NCBI GenBank assembly: GCA_030262725.1
Contig: JAJSZS010000007.1
Span: 1-64,000 of the forward strand
Reading direction: 5' to 3'
Length of the DNA stretch: 64,000 nt
Source: Candidatus Desulfofervidus auxilii
Lineage (GTDB): Bacteria; Desulfobacterota; Desulfofervidia; Desulfofervidales; Desulfofervidaceae
Part shown: positions 18,102-27,593 of the stretch, piece by piece
Position numbering within the stretch: position 1 is the stretch's first letter
Layout of the letters: each line of letters begins with the position of its first letter
Notes under the pieces: generated by a model
The model's database searches: none
What the model was told of the DNA's origin: nothing
Seen by the model: only the letters and a program-made list of their open reading frames with translations
Made by a program: the position numbers and the translations under genes

Positions 18102-18602
18102 TTAATCCTCTATTTTTTCAGTTAAATGTGGGAAACAAATAATATTTCCTCCCCTTTTTTGAGCCATTTTAAGCATTTTTTCTGCCATAAGCATTAATTC
18201 ATTTTTTTCTACACTATTTGTTGGAAAACAAGCTCCACCAATGCTTACAGGAAGTTTTTTATCTGGTTCTTTAAGAAATTCATAATTATTCACATGTTCC
18301 AATACTCTTTTAGCCATTATCCAAGCACCATCTAAATCAGCACCTATCAAAATAATGCCAAATTTATAACCATTTAATCTTCCAATAATGTCAGTTTCTC
18401 TTATGTTTCTTTTGAGTACTTTTACAAGTTCTCCAATGCTTTCTATATGTGATACCTTTCTATCTGGTTGAAGCATAACCAAAGTAGCAAATGCTTGATA
18501 CCGAAAACTCCTTTTGATTTCATATTCTAAGAAAAAATCAAATACTGGAGTGCAAAATACCCCTGTTTCCTTATCAAAAAGATCAATTTTGTTAATAATC
18601 AT
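18102..18602 (-). CDS. Degenerate GGDEF-domain protein
   Basis: A 166-residue single-domain protein with the layout of a GGDEF domain: [16 protein letters not shown] at the start, [18 protein letters not shown] in the middle, [10 protein letters not shown] and [14 protein letters not shown] at the end. The active-site GGDEF is replaced by NGYKF, so cyclase activity is very unlikely. I see no RxxD inhibitory site in the usual place and no sensor domain. It overlaps the sigma-54 activator stop by 4 bases, so it may work with the activator or with the export machinery. That role is inference. Confidence 0.75.
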   Translation of the reverse strand: MIINKIDLFDKETGVFCTPVFDFFLEYEIKRSFRYQAFATLVMLQPDRKVSHIESIGELVKVLKRNIRETDIIGRLNGYKFGIILIGADLDGAWIMAKRVLEHVNNYEFLKEPDKKLPVSIGGACFPTNSVEKNELMLMAEKMLKMAQKRGGNIICFPHLTEKIED

Positions 18603-19558
18603 TTTATCTTCAACTCCCTTATTTTATAAAGCAAAGCCTTATAACTAATGTTTAAGATTTTAGCTGCTTCTTTCTTATTCCATTTTACTTTTTCTAAAAC
18701 TTCTTTAATAGCTTTTCTTTCAGCTTCCATAACTGCCATTTTAGCAATTCTTTTTAAATCATAAGTTTCAACAGGTTTAGGAGTACTTTCCAATTTAGAT
18801 TCCAATTCTCGTATTACTGCTTTTTCTCCTAATATAACCAATCGTTTCATAGCATTTTCTAATTCCCTTACATTACCAGGCCAAGGGTATGTGGTTAAAA
18901 GATCTATACAATGAGATGAAAGCTTCACAATAGGTTTATTGTATTCAGCTGCAAATTTCTTTTGAAAGAACTTGATAAGATATGGGATTTCTTCTTTTCT
19001 TTCTCGAAGAGGAGGCACTTCTAATTTAACAACATTTATACGAAAATATAAATCTTCCCTAAATTTTCCTTCTTGAACCATATCTTCAAGACAACGATTA
19101 GTAGCCGAAATTACTCGAATATCCACTTTTATATCTCGATAACTACCCAATCTTGAAAATTCTCCTTCCTGCAATAATCTTAATAATTTTCCTTGAATAA
19201 CAAGAGGGACATCACCAATTTCATCTAAAAATAAACTTCCTTTATTAGCAAATTCTACCCGTCCTGGTTTACTATGATACGCACCAGTGAACGCTCCTTT
19301 TTCATAGCCAAAAAGCTCGCTTTCTAAAAGTTCTGCTGGAATATTTACACAATTCACTTTAATAAAAGGTTTATCTGCACGTATAGAACGTTTATGAATA
19401 GCTCTAGCAACCAAATCTTTACCTGTTCCACTTTCTCCTGTAATCAATACAGGAATATTTGTGGGAGCAACTTCTTCAACAATTTTTCTCAATTCTTGCA
19501 TTGCTCTACTTTGCCCAAATAAGTGCTCAAAAGTGATACCTTCAACTATTTCAAGCAT
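18599..19558 (-). CDS. Sigma-54-dependent activator without receiver domain (PspF/PrsR-like)
   Basis: A 319-residue enhancer-binding protein. A short lead of about 15 residues runs straight into the AAA+ domain (about 15-240): [15 protein letters not shown], the sigma-54-contact loop [16 protein letters not shown] and [13 protein letters not shown] Fis-type helix-turn-helix closes the protein ([20 protein letters not shown]). No receiver, GAF or PAS domain is present, so its control must come from a partner, as in PspF. It matches the regulators of exosortase-type loci but without their response-regulator part. A TTG at 19564 is an alternative start. It is the first gene of the exopolysaccharide operon. 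Confidence 0.9.
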   Translation of the reverse strand: MLEIVEGITFEHLFGQSRAMQELRKIVEEVAPTNIPVLITGESGTGKDLVARAIHKRSIRADKPFIKVNCVNIPAELLESELFGYEKGAFTGAYHSKPGRVEFANKGSLFLDEIGDVPLVIQGKLLRLLQEGEFSRLGSYRDIKVDIRVISATNRCLEDMVQEGKFREDLYFRINVVKLEVPPLRERKEEIPYLIKFFQKKFAAEYNKPIVKLSSHCIDLLTTYPWPGNVRELENAMKRLVILGEKAVIRELESKLESTPKPVETYDLKRIAKMAVMEAERKAIKEVLEKVKWNKKEAAKILNISYKALLYKIRELKIK

Positions 19559-19592
19559 ACGCAAAATCTATACCAATTTTTTATTTTCAGGA

Positions 19593-19621
19593 AGTATAGG
19601 CAAATCCAAGAAAACTGTCAA
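19593..19621 (-). promoter_or_regulatory. sigma-70-type promoter of the exopolysaccharide operon
   Basis: A near-consensus promoter: TTGACA (19621-19616), 17 bases, TATACT (19598-19593). The predicted start near 19586 gives a leader of about 28 bases before ATG 19558. Its strength suggests the activator and probably the whole operon are transcribed by the housekeeping sigma factor. Confidence 0.75.
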
Positions 19622-19692
19622 GGTAAAAGGTGAAATTTTTGAGAAAAATTCCCCTTTTTTTCCCAAAATAGGAAAAATTTTTCTTATTTTTA

Positions 19693-21957
19693 TCATTGTT
19701 TTAATTTTAAATTTTTCAACATTTCATTAGCTTTTTCACGATAAGGAGAATTTGTTTTTAAAAGTTTTTCTAATTCTTTTTTAGCCATTTCTTTTTCACC
19801 TTGTTTTAAGTATGCCATAGCTAAATGATAACGGATGACTGCAGCTTCAGGTATTTGTTTTAAAGCATCTTGAAATAAACCAATAGCTTTTAAATAAAGA
19901 CCTTTTTTATAATAAATCCAACCTAAGGTATCAGTTATAGCTGGATTATCCGGCATTTTTTCTTTTGCTCTTTCTGCCAAAATCAAAGCTTCATCTAAGT
20001 TACCTCCATATTCAGCATAATTCCAAGCAAGATTATTAGCTGCAGGTGCAAAATCTGGATCTATTTTCAATGCTTGTTTATAATAATAATTAGCTTTTTC
20101 TATTTTTCCTAAAGAATTGTAAATTGCTCCCAAAATCATGTATGCCTGTATAAAGTTTGGTCTTAATTCAATAATTTTTTTATATTCTTTTATTGCTTCT
20201 TCTGGTTTTTTTTCAGATAAATATACATTTGCTAAAAGCACATATGGCTCAATTAATTTTGAATTTTCTTCAATAGCTTTTGTAAGATAAGTTTTTGCTG
20301 TTTTATAATCTTTTATATTTACATGAATCCTGCCCAGTTGGTAATAAATAAATCCTTTATCTTTAACTTGTTCTAAATATTTCTTACAAAGAGCAATAGC
20401 TTGTTTTGATTTTTTTTCAATCAAATAAATGCTTACTAAATTAGCCAATGATGCCTTTGAGTTAGGATTTAAATTTAATGCTTTCTCAAAATGTCTTATT
20501 GCCTTTTCAAACTCTCTTTTTGCCATATACACTCCACCGAGTCTTGAATAAACTAAAAAATTTTTTGGCATTAATTTCATAGCTCTTTCATAATTATTAA
20601 TAGCTTTATCTAGCTTATTTTGCATTAAATAAATATCGCCAATGGCTATATAAGCATTAAAATTATTAGGGTTTATTTTTAAAACAGTCTTTAATTCTTC
20701 AATAGCTAAATCAAAATTTCTTTCACGAGTATAAATACTAGCCAAAAGACTATGTGCTCTTTCATGATGAGGATTAAGTTTTATAGTTTGAAATAACTTT
20801 CCTTTAGCCATATTTTCATTACCTTTTGCCAAATAAGCAATAGCAAGGAAATAATGTGCCATTGCATATCTTGGTCTATTTTTTATTACTTTATTTAATT
20901 TGGCTATGGCTTCATCCCATTTTCTTTCTATCATTTCTATTCTAGCTTGCAAAAAAATGGCATCTATATTTTTTGGATTAGTTTTTAGTATTTTTGTTAA
21001 AATTTCTTTTGCTTTTTTTGGTTGATTTAAATCTAAATATAAACTAGCTAATTTTATACTGGCTATTTGTCCCTTCTTTTCAAGAGTTTCTGCTTTTTTG
21101 TATGCTTCTATTGCCTTTTGTGTTTCTTTTAAAATAAGATAAAAATCCCCTAAAATAATAAAACTTTTTGCATTTGGACTTAAACGTGTAAGTTCTAGAA
21201 GTAATTTTTCTGATTTATCTTTTTGACCACGGCGATAATAAAATTCAGCTAAAAATAGTCTTGCTTGCAAATTTTTAGGTTTTAGAGAGATTGCTTTTTG
21301 TAAAATAATTTCTGTTTCTTTAAAACGTTTTTCACGAAAATAAAGTCGAGCAAGAGCAAGATGAAAACTGATAGCTTCAGGTATAGCTTTCATTCCTCTT
21401 TTTAAAATTTCTTCTGCATTTTTAAAATCTCTTTTTGAAACATAATAATTAGCTAGTAAAAGATAGCCCATTTCATATTTTGGATCTATTTGAAAAATTT
21501 TTTCAAATATTTCTTTACCCTCTTTCTCTTTTCCTTCTTTTAACAGTCCTTTTCCTTTTACAAATAAGGCATCTTTATTTTCTGGTTCTGCTTTTAATAC
21601 AGGTTCAATGAGTTCCATTGCCTCTTTTGCTCTACCAGTGACAAGATAAATGTTAGCTAAATTTATTCGCGCTTTAAAAAGTTTTGGATCAGAATCAATA
21701 GCCTTTTTTAATTCAGATATTGCTTGTAAAATATTACCTGTTTTTTGATAAATTTCTGCTAATTCAAAATGGGCTAATGCTGATTTTGGTTTAATCTTAA
21801 TAGCATTCTTATATTCAATAATAGCTGCTTGAAAATTACCTTTTTCTTTGTATGCTCTGGCTCTTTCTAAATGATTTGAAAATTTTTTTTCTGGATTACT
21901 ACAACTAATTCCTAAAAAAAGACAAAACAATAAAAACTTAACTATTAATTTTTTCAT
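19693..21957 (-). CDS. PrsT-like TPR-repeat lipoprotein
   Basis: A 754-residue protein made almost wholly of tetratricopeptide repeats (about 19-20 units, many with A.Y.LA..Y...G and A...Y..AL...P patterns). The N-terminal signal ends LGISC, an acceptable lipobox, so it is probably a lipoprotein with a periplasmic repeat domain. It resembles PrsT (TIGR02917), the giant TPR lipoprotein of exosortase/PEP-CTERM polysaccharide loci. It has its own promoter and lies upstream of the sigma-54 activator. Its role is thought to be assembly or export scaffolding, which is not established. Confidence 0.8.
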   Translation of the reverse strand: MKKLIVKFLLFCLFLGISCSNPEKKFSNHLERARAYKEKGNFQAAIIEYKNAIKIKPKSALAHFELAEIYQKTGNILQAISELKKAIDSDPKLFKARINLANIYLVTGRAKEAMELIEPVLKAEPENKDALFVKGKGLLKEGKEKEGKEIFEKIFQIDPKYEMGYLLLANYYVSKRDFKNAEEILKRGMKAIPEAISFHLALARLYFREKRFKETEIILQKAISLKPKNLQARLFLAEFYYRRGQKDKSEKLLLELTRLSPNAKSFIILGDFYLILKETQKAIEAYKKAETLEKKGQIASIKLASLYLDLNQPKKAKEILTKILKTNPKNIDAIFLQARIEMIERKWDEAIAKLNKVIKNRPRYAMAHYFLAIAYLAKGNENMAKGKLFQTIKLNPHHERAHSLLASIYTRERNFDLAIEELKTVLKINPNNFNAYIAIGDIYLMQNKLDKAINNYERAMKLMPKNFLVYSRLGGVYMAKREFEKAIRHFEKALNLNPNSKASLANLVSIYLIEKKSKQAIALCKKYLEQVKDKGFIYYQLGRIHVNIKDYKTAKTYLTKAIEENSKLIEPYVLLANVYLSEKKPEEAIKEYKKIIELRPNFIQAYMILGAIYNSLGKIEKANYYYKQALKIDPDFAPAANNLAWNYAEYGGNLDEALILAERAKEKMPDNPAITDTLGWIYYKKGLYLKAIGLFQDALKQIPEAAVIRYHLAMAYLKQGEKEMAKKELEKLLKTNSPYREKANEMLKNLKLKQ

Positions 21958-21986
21958 TTAATACTCTTTATTAATTTCTTATTTTG

Positions 21987-22015
21987 AATGTAGCAGAAGT
22001 TTTATATTGTGTCAA
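21987..22015 (-). promoter_or_regulatory. promoter of the PrsT-like gene
   Basis: TTGACA (22015-22010), 17 bases and TACATT (21992-21987), preceded by TG to give an extended -10 (TGCTACATT). The predicted start is near 21980, about 23 bases before the ATG at 21957. Confidence 0.7.
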
Positions 22016-22057
22016 ACACCACTTGATTTCAGTTTAAATTTGGTCTTGAATTAAATT

Positions 22058-22255
22058 ATGATAAAAATTAAATTTTTTCCTGAAGGTAAAGAATTAACGT
22101 TGGAAAAATCAATTACTGTAAAAACACTTTTAAAAAGGCTAAATCTTTTACCAGGTACAGTTTTAATTATTAAAGATAAACAACTATTAACCTCTGATAT
22201 GGTAATTAAGGATGGGGAAGAGATAGAGATTCGTTCTGTACTTTCTAGAGGATAA
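22058..22255 (+). CDS. ThiS/MoaD/TtuB-like sulfur-carrier protein
   Basis: A 65-residue beta-grasp protein (VKTLLKRLNLLPGTVLIIKD, then IKDGEEIEIRSV) of the ThiS/MoaD/TtuB family. These proteins are adenylated and thiocarboxylated on their last glycine to deliver sulfur. Because it lies 2 bases before a TtuA-like tRNA thiolase gene, a TtuB role (sulfur donor for 2-thioribothymidine at tRNA position 54) is likely. The C-terminus is Arg-Gly rather than the usual Gly-Gly. No strong SD precedes the ATG. Other members serve thiamine or molybdopterin synthesis, so the assignment rests on context. Confidence 0.8.
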   Translation: MIKIKFFPEGKELTLEKSITVKTLLKRLNLLPGTVLIIKDKQLLTSDMVIKDGEEIEIRSVLSRG

Positions 22256-22257
22256 TC

Positions 22258-23157
22258 ATGAAATGCCGCCGTTGTGGAAAACAAGCTGAAGTTGAATTAA
22301 GAAGCCATCATGCGGCTTTTTGTCGTGATTGTTTTTTTATTTTTTTTAGAAGGCAAGTAGAAAGAGCTATAAAAAGATGGCGCATGTTTAAACCACAAGA
22401 TAGAATTTTAGTAGCTATATCTGGTGGAAAAGACAGTCTTAGTCTTTGGGATATTTTGTTAAATATGGGTTATAAAGCAACTGGTCTTTATATTGATTTA
22501 AAAATAGATGGTTTTTCTGAAAAGGCAAAAGAAAAAGTGGAAAAATTTGCTCAAGAAAGGAAAAGCGATTTAATAATTGTTGATTTAGAAAAAGAAGGTA
22601 TCCCTATACCAAAAATTATTCATTATAGTGGCAAAGAGCCATGTTCAATATGTGGTCAGATAAAACGATATTACTTTAACCGTATGGCATATGAAAAAAA
22701 TTTTCATGTTTTGGCTACAGGTCATAATCTAGATGATGAAACTACAAGGCTTTTAGCAAATATTTTACGCTGGCAGATGACTTATCTCATTGATCAAGCA
22801 CCAGTATTACCACCTATTTATCGTTTTGTTAAAAAAGTAAAACCACTTTATCGTTTAGGAGAATATGAAATAGCTGCTTATGCTTTTTTAAAAAATATTG
22901 ATTATTTTGCCTATCGCTGCCCATTTAGTAAAGGAGCTACTTTTTTAAAATATAAAGAATACATAGCATATATAGAATATAAATTTCCTGGCACAAAATT
23001 AGATTTTTATGAAGGTTTTTTAAAAAAATTAAGACCTCTATTACAACCACTTCAGCGTCAATCAGCTAATACTTTTCATATTTGTCCTGAATGTGGTTAT
23101 CCTACTTTAGCTCCTCAGTGCAGTATATGCCGACTTAAAGCAGAAATGAAAAAGTAG
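22258..23157 (+). CDS. TtuA/Ncs6-like tRNA 2-thiolation enzyme (TIGR00269)
   Basis: A 299-residue adenine-nucleotide alpha-hydrolase. An N-terminal zinc finger (CRRCGKQAEV ... FCRDC) precedes the PP-loop VAISGGKDSLSLW, which binds ATP. The middle has the conserved CSICG, and ATGHNLDDETTR, both typical of TtuA, where the cysteines hold an iron-sulfur cluster. A second zinc finger closes the protein (CPECGYPTLAPQCSIC). TtuA makes 2-thioribothymidine at position 54 of tRNA, a modification known from thermophiles. The adjacent sulfur-carrier gene supports this. Confidence 0.9.
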   Translation: MKCRRCGKQAEVELRSHHAAFCRDCFFIFFRRQVERAIKRWRMFKPQDRILVAISGGKDSLSLWDILLNMGYKATGLYIDLKIDGFSEKAKEKVEKFAQERKSDLIIVDLEKEGIPIPKIIHYSGKEPCSICGQIKRYYFNRMAYEKNFHVLATGHNLDDETTRLLANILRWQMTYLIDQAPVLPPIYRFVKKVKPLYRLGEYEIAAYAFLKNIDYFAYRCPFSKGATFLKYKEYIAYIEYKFPGTKLDFYEGFLKKLRPLLQPLQRQSANTFHICPECGYPTLAPQCSICRLKAEMKK

Positions 23158-23193
23158 CTTGTTTTTTTACAATTTTCTTGATAAAAAGAAAAT

Positions 23194-24387
23194 ATGAACT
23201 TTCTTCAAAATAAGCGGATTCTCTTAGGTGTATCAGGAAGTATTGCTGCTTATCGTAGTTTAGATTTGATTAGACTTTTACAAGAAAAGGACGCAGAAAT
23301 AAAAGTAATTTTGACAAAAGGGGCAACAAATTTTATTACCCCTTTAAGTTTTTCTGCTATAAGTCGTCATCATGTATATACTGATATTTTTAAAAATTAT
23401 CCTACAATAATTCATTTAGAATTGGCTAATTGGGCAGATGTTCTTATTATTGTTCCAGCTACTGCTAATATTATTGCTAAACTTGCACAAGGTATAGCAG
23501 ATGATCTTTTAAGTAGTATAATTTTAGCTTTTAACAAACCTATTTTAATTGTTCCGGCTATGAATCCAAAAATGTATGCTCATCCAACTGTAAAAGAAAA
23601 TATTGAAAGATTAAAAAGCTATGGTTATCAAATAATGCAACCTGCTGAAGGGAAACTTGCTTGTAATGAAGAAGGAAAAGGTAGATTGCCTTCTGTTGAA
23701 GATATTTTAGAAACAATAGAAGCCTTATTTTTACCTAAAGATTTAAAAGGTTATTGTGCTATAATTACTGCTGGGCCTACAAGGGAGGCTATTGATCCAG
23801 TAAGATTTATTAGTAATTATTCTTCAGGTCTTATGGGTTTTGCTTTAGCGAAAATTGCAGCTCAACGTGGAGCAAATGTTATCCTCATAAGTGGACCAAC
23901 AAATTTAAAGCCTCCTTATAATGTTAATTTTATATCAGTAATTACAGCAGAAGAAATGAAAGAAACTGTTTTAAAATACTTCCCTCAAGCAGATGTTGTA
24001 ATGATGGCAGCTGCTGTAGTAGATTTTAAACCAATTTATCAGTCTGAAAAGATTAAAAAAAGAGATAAAATAAATTTAAATTTTGAACTCACGCCAGATA
24101 TTCTCAAAATACTTGGTGAAAGGAAAAAACATCAATTTTTAATAGGTTTTGCTGCTGAAACTGGAGAACTTGTCGTAGAAGCTATAAAAAAACTTAAAGA
24201 AAAAAATTTAGATATAATTGTTTTAAATGATATTACCTATCCTAATGCAGGTTTTGGAGTACTTACTAATAAAGTAAGGATAATTTATAAAAATGGTGTT
24301 CAAGAAGTATGGCCTTTATTAAGTAAAGAAGAAATAGCTATGCGTCTTTGGGATAGGGTAAAAATGGCGTTATGCAGGAATTATTAG
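23194..24387 (+). CDS. coaBC: Bifunctional phosphopantothenoylcysteine decarboxylase / phosphopantothenate-cysteine ligase
   Basis: A 397-residue two-domain coenzyme A synthesis enzyme. The N-terminal CoaC flavodoxin-like half has GVSGSIAAYRSLDLIR, the substrate motif PAMNPKMYAHP and the lid cysteine segment PAEGKLACNEEGKGRLP. The C-terminal CoaB half starts near residue 188 with ITAGPTREAIDPVR and continues with SNYSSGLMG, AAAVVDFKP and NDITYPNAGFG. It makes 4'-phosphopantetheine from 4'-phosphopantothenate with CTP and cysteine. The end overlaps the next gene by 16 bases. Confidence 0.96.
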   Translation: MNFLQNKRILLGVSGSIAAYRSLDLIRLLQEKDAEIKVILTKGATNFITPLSFSAISRHHVYTDIFKNYPTIIHLELANWADVLIIVPATANIIAKLAQGIADDLLSSIILAFNKPILIVPAMNPKMYAHPTVKENIERLKSYGYQIMQPAEGKLACNEEGKGRLPSVEDILETIEALFLPKDLKGYCAIITAGPTREAIDPVRFISNYSSGLMGFALAKIAAQRGANVILISGPTNLKPPYNVNFISVITAEEMKETVLKYFPQADVVMMAAAVVDFKPIYQSEKIKKRDKINLNFELTPDILKILGERKKHQFLIGFAAETGELVVEAIKKLKEKNLDIIVLNDITYPNAGFGVLTNKVRIIYKNGVQEVWPLLSKEEIAMRLWDRVKMALCRNY

Positions 24388-25034
24388 AAGATATTAAAAC
24401 TTATTTATCTTGGTTACCTGAAATAAGCATAAAATATATATTTCTTTCAGAAAAGATGAAAGATCAGCTTGAAGAATTAAAAGAATCTTCTTTAAGAAAA
24501 ATTAAAGAAGAATTAGGTGAATGTAAACGCTGCCCTTTATGGGAAAATCGACATCATATTGTATTTGGTGAAGGACCAGCTAATGCTCGTTTAGTGATTG
24601 TTGGTGAGGCACCAGGAGAAGAAGAAGATTTACAAGGGAAACCTTTTGTAGGTGCAGCTGGGGAGCTTTTGACTAAGATGTTAAAAGCTATAAATCTTTC
24701 TCGAGAAGAAGTCTATATTACTAATATTGTGAAGTGTCGTCCTCCTAATAATCGTAATCCTCGACCAAAAGAGATTGAAAAATGTAAACCATTTTTATTA
24801 AAACAGTTAGAAACTATTCATCCAAAAGTAATTTGCACACTTGGTAGTATAGCAGCTCAAACTTTACTTGAAACAAAAACCTCTATTTCTCTTCTTAGAG
24901 GAAAGATTTATATATGGCATGGAATCAAACTTATACCAACATTTCATCCTGCCTATCTATTGCGTAATCCCCGTCAGAAAAAATTTGTCTGGGAGGATTT
25001 AAAATTATTAGAAAAAACTCTTAAAAGTATTTGA
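24372..25034 (+). CDS. Type-4 uracil-DNA glycosylase (iron-sulfur)
   Basis: A 220-residue family-4 UDG that removes uracil from DNA, relevant where cytosine deaminates fast, as at high temperature. The four cluster cysteines are visible: CKRCPLW (two), then KCRPPNNRNPRP and KCKPFLL. The catalytic region has VGEAPGEEEDLQGKPFVG, and the uracil-recognition loop is HPAYLLRNP. The N-terminal 45 residues form a longer lead than in archaeal members. It follows coaBC in the same operon. Confidence 0.93.
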   Translation: MQELLEDIKTYLSWLPEISIKYIFLSEKMKDQLEELKESSLRKIKEELGECKRCPLWENRHHIVFGEGPANARLVIVGEAPGEEEDLQGKPFVGAAGELLTKMLKAINLSREEVYITNIVKCRPPNNRNPRPKEIEKCKPFLLKQLETIHPKVICTLGSIAAQTLLETKTSISLLRGKIYIWHGIKLIPTFHPAYLLRNPRQKKFVWEDLKLLEKTLKSI

Positions 25035-25036
25035 TA

Positions 25037-26332
25037 ATGAAAAAATATATTATTTTAACGGTTTTTATAATTCTTATTTTTCCTGTTTCTGTATTAACAA
25101 AAGAGGTTTATTTTCTTGAAATTGAAGAGATTATTTCTCCAGCAGTAGCTGAGCTTATTCTCTCTACATTAGAAAAAGCAAAAACACACAAACCTGAATG
25201 TGTAATTATTCAGTTAGATACCCCAGGTGGCTTAGCTAATTCTATGTATAAAATTGTGAAAATTATTTTAAATAGTCCTATACCAGTAGTAGTTTATGTA
25301 GCTCCTAGTGGAGCTAGAGCTGCTTCAGCTGGTGCTATTATTACTATGGCAGCACATATTGCTGCTATGGCACCTGGAACAAATATCGGTGCTGCTCATC
25401 CAGTAAATTTAGGAGGGAAAACATCTAAAGAAATGACTGAAAAAATAGTTAATGATATGGTAGCTTATGTAAAAAGTATTGCTCTTAAGAGAAATAGAAA
25501 TGCTAAAATAGCAGAAAAAATGGTTAAAAAAAGTATTTCTCTTACAGCCAAAGAAGCATTAAAAGTGAATATAGTTGATATAATAGCAGATTCTTTCTCT
25601 GAACTTTTAGAAAAAATAAATGGCAAAAAAGTTTCTACTGTTTTAGGTAAGAAAATAATTAAAACTAAAGATTGCAATGTGATAGAGATTAAAGGTGGGA
25701 TACGTTATGAAATTTTGCGCATTTTAAGTAATCCAAATATTGCTTACTTATTAATGATGATAGGTTTAGCTGGACTTTATTTTGAACTTGCTCATCCAGG
25801 AGTGGTTTTGCCAGGAGTAATTGGCGCCATTTCTTTAGTACTTGCCTTTTTTGCCTTTCAAGTATTGCCAGTAAATTATGCAGGTGTGCTTCTTATTTTA
25901 TTAGGAATCATCTTTTTTATTCTTGAGCTTAAAATAACTAGTTATGGTCTTTTAACAATAGCAGCTATTTTTTGTTATGCTTTAGGTTCCTTAATGCTTT
26001 TTCATGAAGCTCCAGGTTATTTTCACATTTCTTGGAGTGTTTTATGTCCTACTTTATTATTTATTTCTTTATTCTTTATTGGTGTGATGGGTTTAGTAGT
26101 TAAAGCTCAAAGAGCAAGGGTAAAGATAGGTAAAGAATCATTAATTGGAGAAATTGGAGAAGTGGTTGAGGCTATTTCTCCAGGTAGTTTGGGTAAAGTC
26201 TTTGTTCATGGAGAATATTGGAATGCTGAAAGTGAAGAACATATTTCTAAAAAGGAAAAAGTAAAAATAATTGATGTTAAAGGGTTGAAATTAAAAGTAA
26301 AAAAAATAAAAAATGGAGGAAGTTATGTATAG
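25037..26332 (+). CDS. NfeD-type membrane serine protease (ClpP-class)
   Basis: A 431-residue membrane protein of the long NfeD (1510-N like) type. The signal sequence is followed by a ClpP-class protease domain (about 25-215) with QLDTPGGL and the nucleophile Ser97 in GARAASAGA. Four or five hydrophobic helices span about 225-365, and an OB-fold NfeD C-terminal domain ([16 protein letters not shown]) ends the protein. Such proteins cleave or quality-control membrane proteins with a partner stomatin, encoded here immediately downstream with an 8-base overlap. ATG 25037 is preferred over a TTG at 25031. Confidence 0.93.
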   Translation: MKKYIILTVFIILIFPVSVLTKEVYFLEIEEIISPAVAELILSTLEKAKTHKPECVIIQLDTPGGLANSMYKIVKIILNSPIPVVVYVAPSGARAASAGAIITMAAHIAAMAPGTNIGAAHPVNLGGKTSKEMTEKIVNDMVAYVKSIALKRNRNAKIAEKMVKKSISLTAKEALKVNIVDIIADSFSELLEKINGKKVSTVLGKKIIKTKDCNVIEIKGGIRYEILRILSNPNIAYLLMMIGLAGLYFELAHPGVVLPGVIGAISLVLAFFAFQVLPVNYAGVLLILLGIIFFILELKITSYGLLTIAAIFCYALGSLMLFHEAPGYFHISWSVLCPTLLFISLFFIGVMGLVVKAQRARVKIGKESLIGEIGEVVEAISPGSLGKVFVHGEYWNAESEEHISKKEKVKIIDVKGLKLKVKKIKNGGSYV

Positions 26333-27080
26333 TTATGCCCTTATCACAATTTTAATTTTAATTCTTTTATTTCTTGCTAGTGCCATTAGGGTGCTAGCAG
26401 AGTATGAGCGTGGAGTGATTTTTCGATTAGGACGGGTTATAGCAGCCAAAGGGCCTGGTTTGATTATTCTTATTCCTATTGTTGATAGGATGGTAAAGAT
26501 TAGCCTTAGGCTTGTAGCTATGGATGTTCCTCCTCAAGATGTAATTACAAGAGATAATGTTTCAGTCAAAGTAAATGCAGTTGTCTATTTTAGAGTGGTA
26601 GATCCAATAAAGGCTGTAGTAGAAGTAGAGAATTATCTTTATGCTACCTCTCAGTTGGCTCAAACTACTTTGCGAAGTGTGTGTGGTGAGGCTGAACTAG
26701 ATGAACTTTTATCAGAAAGAGAAAAGATCAATACAAAGTTACAAGATATTTTAGATAGACATACTGATCCATGGGGAATAAAAGTAACTACTGTTGAGAT
26801 AAAACACATTGATCTTCCACAGGAGATGCAAAGAGCAATGGCTAAACAAGCAGAAGCAGAAAGAGAAAGGCGTTCAAAGATTATTAATGCAGAAGGTGAA
26901 TTTCAAGCTGCTACTCGACTTGCTGAAGCAGCAGCTATTATTGAAAAGTATCCTGTAGCTATTCAACTTCGTTATTTGCAAACTTTAAGGGAAATTGCTA
27001 CTGAAAACAATTCTGTTACTGTATTCCCAATACCAGTAGATCTCATCACACCATTTATTAAATTTAAAGCAGAAAAATGA
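26325..27080 (+). CDS. Slipin (stomatin/SPFH family) membrane protein
   Basis: A 251-residue slipin: one N-terminal hydrophobic hairpin, then the SPFH domain with [27 protein letters not shown] and [21 protein letters not shown] helical C-terminal part rich in Ala and Glu ([16 protein letters not shown]) follows. Slipins form rings in membrane microdomains and are the known partner and substrate of NfeD proteases. The start is ATG 26325, with GGAGG five bases before it, rather than the in-frame ATG at 26313. Confidence 0.94.
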   Translation: MYSYALITILILILLFLASAIRVLAEYERGVIFRLGRVIAAKGPGLIILIPIVDRMVKISLRLVAMDVPPQDVITRDNVSVKVNAVVYFRVVDPIKAVVEVENYLYATSQLAQTTLRSVCGEAELDELLSEREKINTKLQDILDRHTDPWGIKVTTVEIKHIDLPQEMQRAMAKQAEAERERRSKIINAEGEFQAATRLAEAAAIIEKYPVAIQLRYLQTLREIATENNSVTVFPIPVDLITPFIKFKAEK

Positions 27081-27589
27081 AAAAAATAATCATCTTTTAT
27101 CTTTTCTTTTTTTTATTTGCCTGCATGACCAATGTGAGAATAAAAGGAAAACCACCTGTTATAAAAGCTGCTTTTGCACCAAAAGTAGTAAAGCCAGGGA
27201 CAGATTGGCGAGTATATTTAGAAGTAGAGGATTCTGATGGTGATTTAGAGAAAATTTATGTATTTATCTATCAACCTGGTATTGGTATGTATCCACCTTG
27301 GGTGGCCAAAATTCCTCAAAAACATAGTTTAAAATTAAAAGGTTATTTTACACTTTTTATCCCTAACAACTTATGGTGTTCAAAATTAAAGATAGAAATA
27401 TTTTTTAAAGATAAAGCTGGTCAGAAAACTGAAACTGTTTACTTCCCATTAAAAGTAGTTTATAAAAAAGAGCCTTTATTAAATGTGAATTCAGATTTTA
27501 AAAAATATTTAGGTAGGATTGACATAAATTTAATTTCACCTTTATTTGATAGGTATAAATTAGGAACAGATTGGATATGGGGGAGGTAA
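27077..27589 (+). CDS. Putative lipoprotein
   Basis: A 170-residue exported protein I do not recognise. The signal peptide has a long hydrophobic core ending LFAC, a good lipobox, so a lipid-anchored protein is likely. The rest looks beta-rich, with an immunoglobulin-like layout ([18 protein letters not shown], then [12 protein letters not shown]). It overlaps the slipin gene by 4 bases (ATGA) and so belongs to its operon, but no function follows from that. Confidence 0.7.
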   Translation: MKKIIIFYLFFFLFACMTNVRIKGKPPVIKAAFAPKVVKPGTDWRVYLEVEDSDGDLEKIYVFIYQPGIGMYPPWVAKIPQKHSLKLKGYFTLFIPNNLWCSKLKIEIFFKDKAGQKTETVYFPLKVVYKKEPLLNVNSDFKKYLGRIDINLISPLFDRYKLGTDWIWGR

Positions 27590-27593
27590 AAAG

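Noticed and set aside
19657-19677. Hairpin TTTTTCC/GGAAAAA between the PrsT-like gene and the activator gene, read as a terminator.
   Set aside because: The stem is nearly all A-T, and on the minus strand, where transcription comes from, it is not followed directly by a T run.
22008-22019. TGTGTCAAA and a GTGT-CAA-ACAC dyad over the -35 of the PrsT-like gene, sharing 9 bases with the flagellar dyads.
   Set aside because: A 9-base match is expected about once by chance in a window this size on both strands, and the second half of the site does not match.
22051-22284. Minus-strand open frame across the ThiS-like gene.
   Set aside because: It is the shadow of a recognised sulfur-carrier gene coupled to ttuA-like and has no family match.
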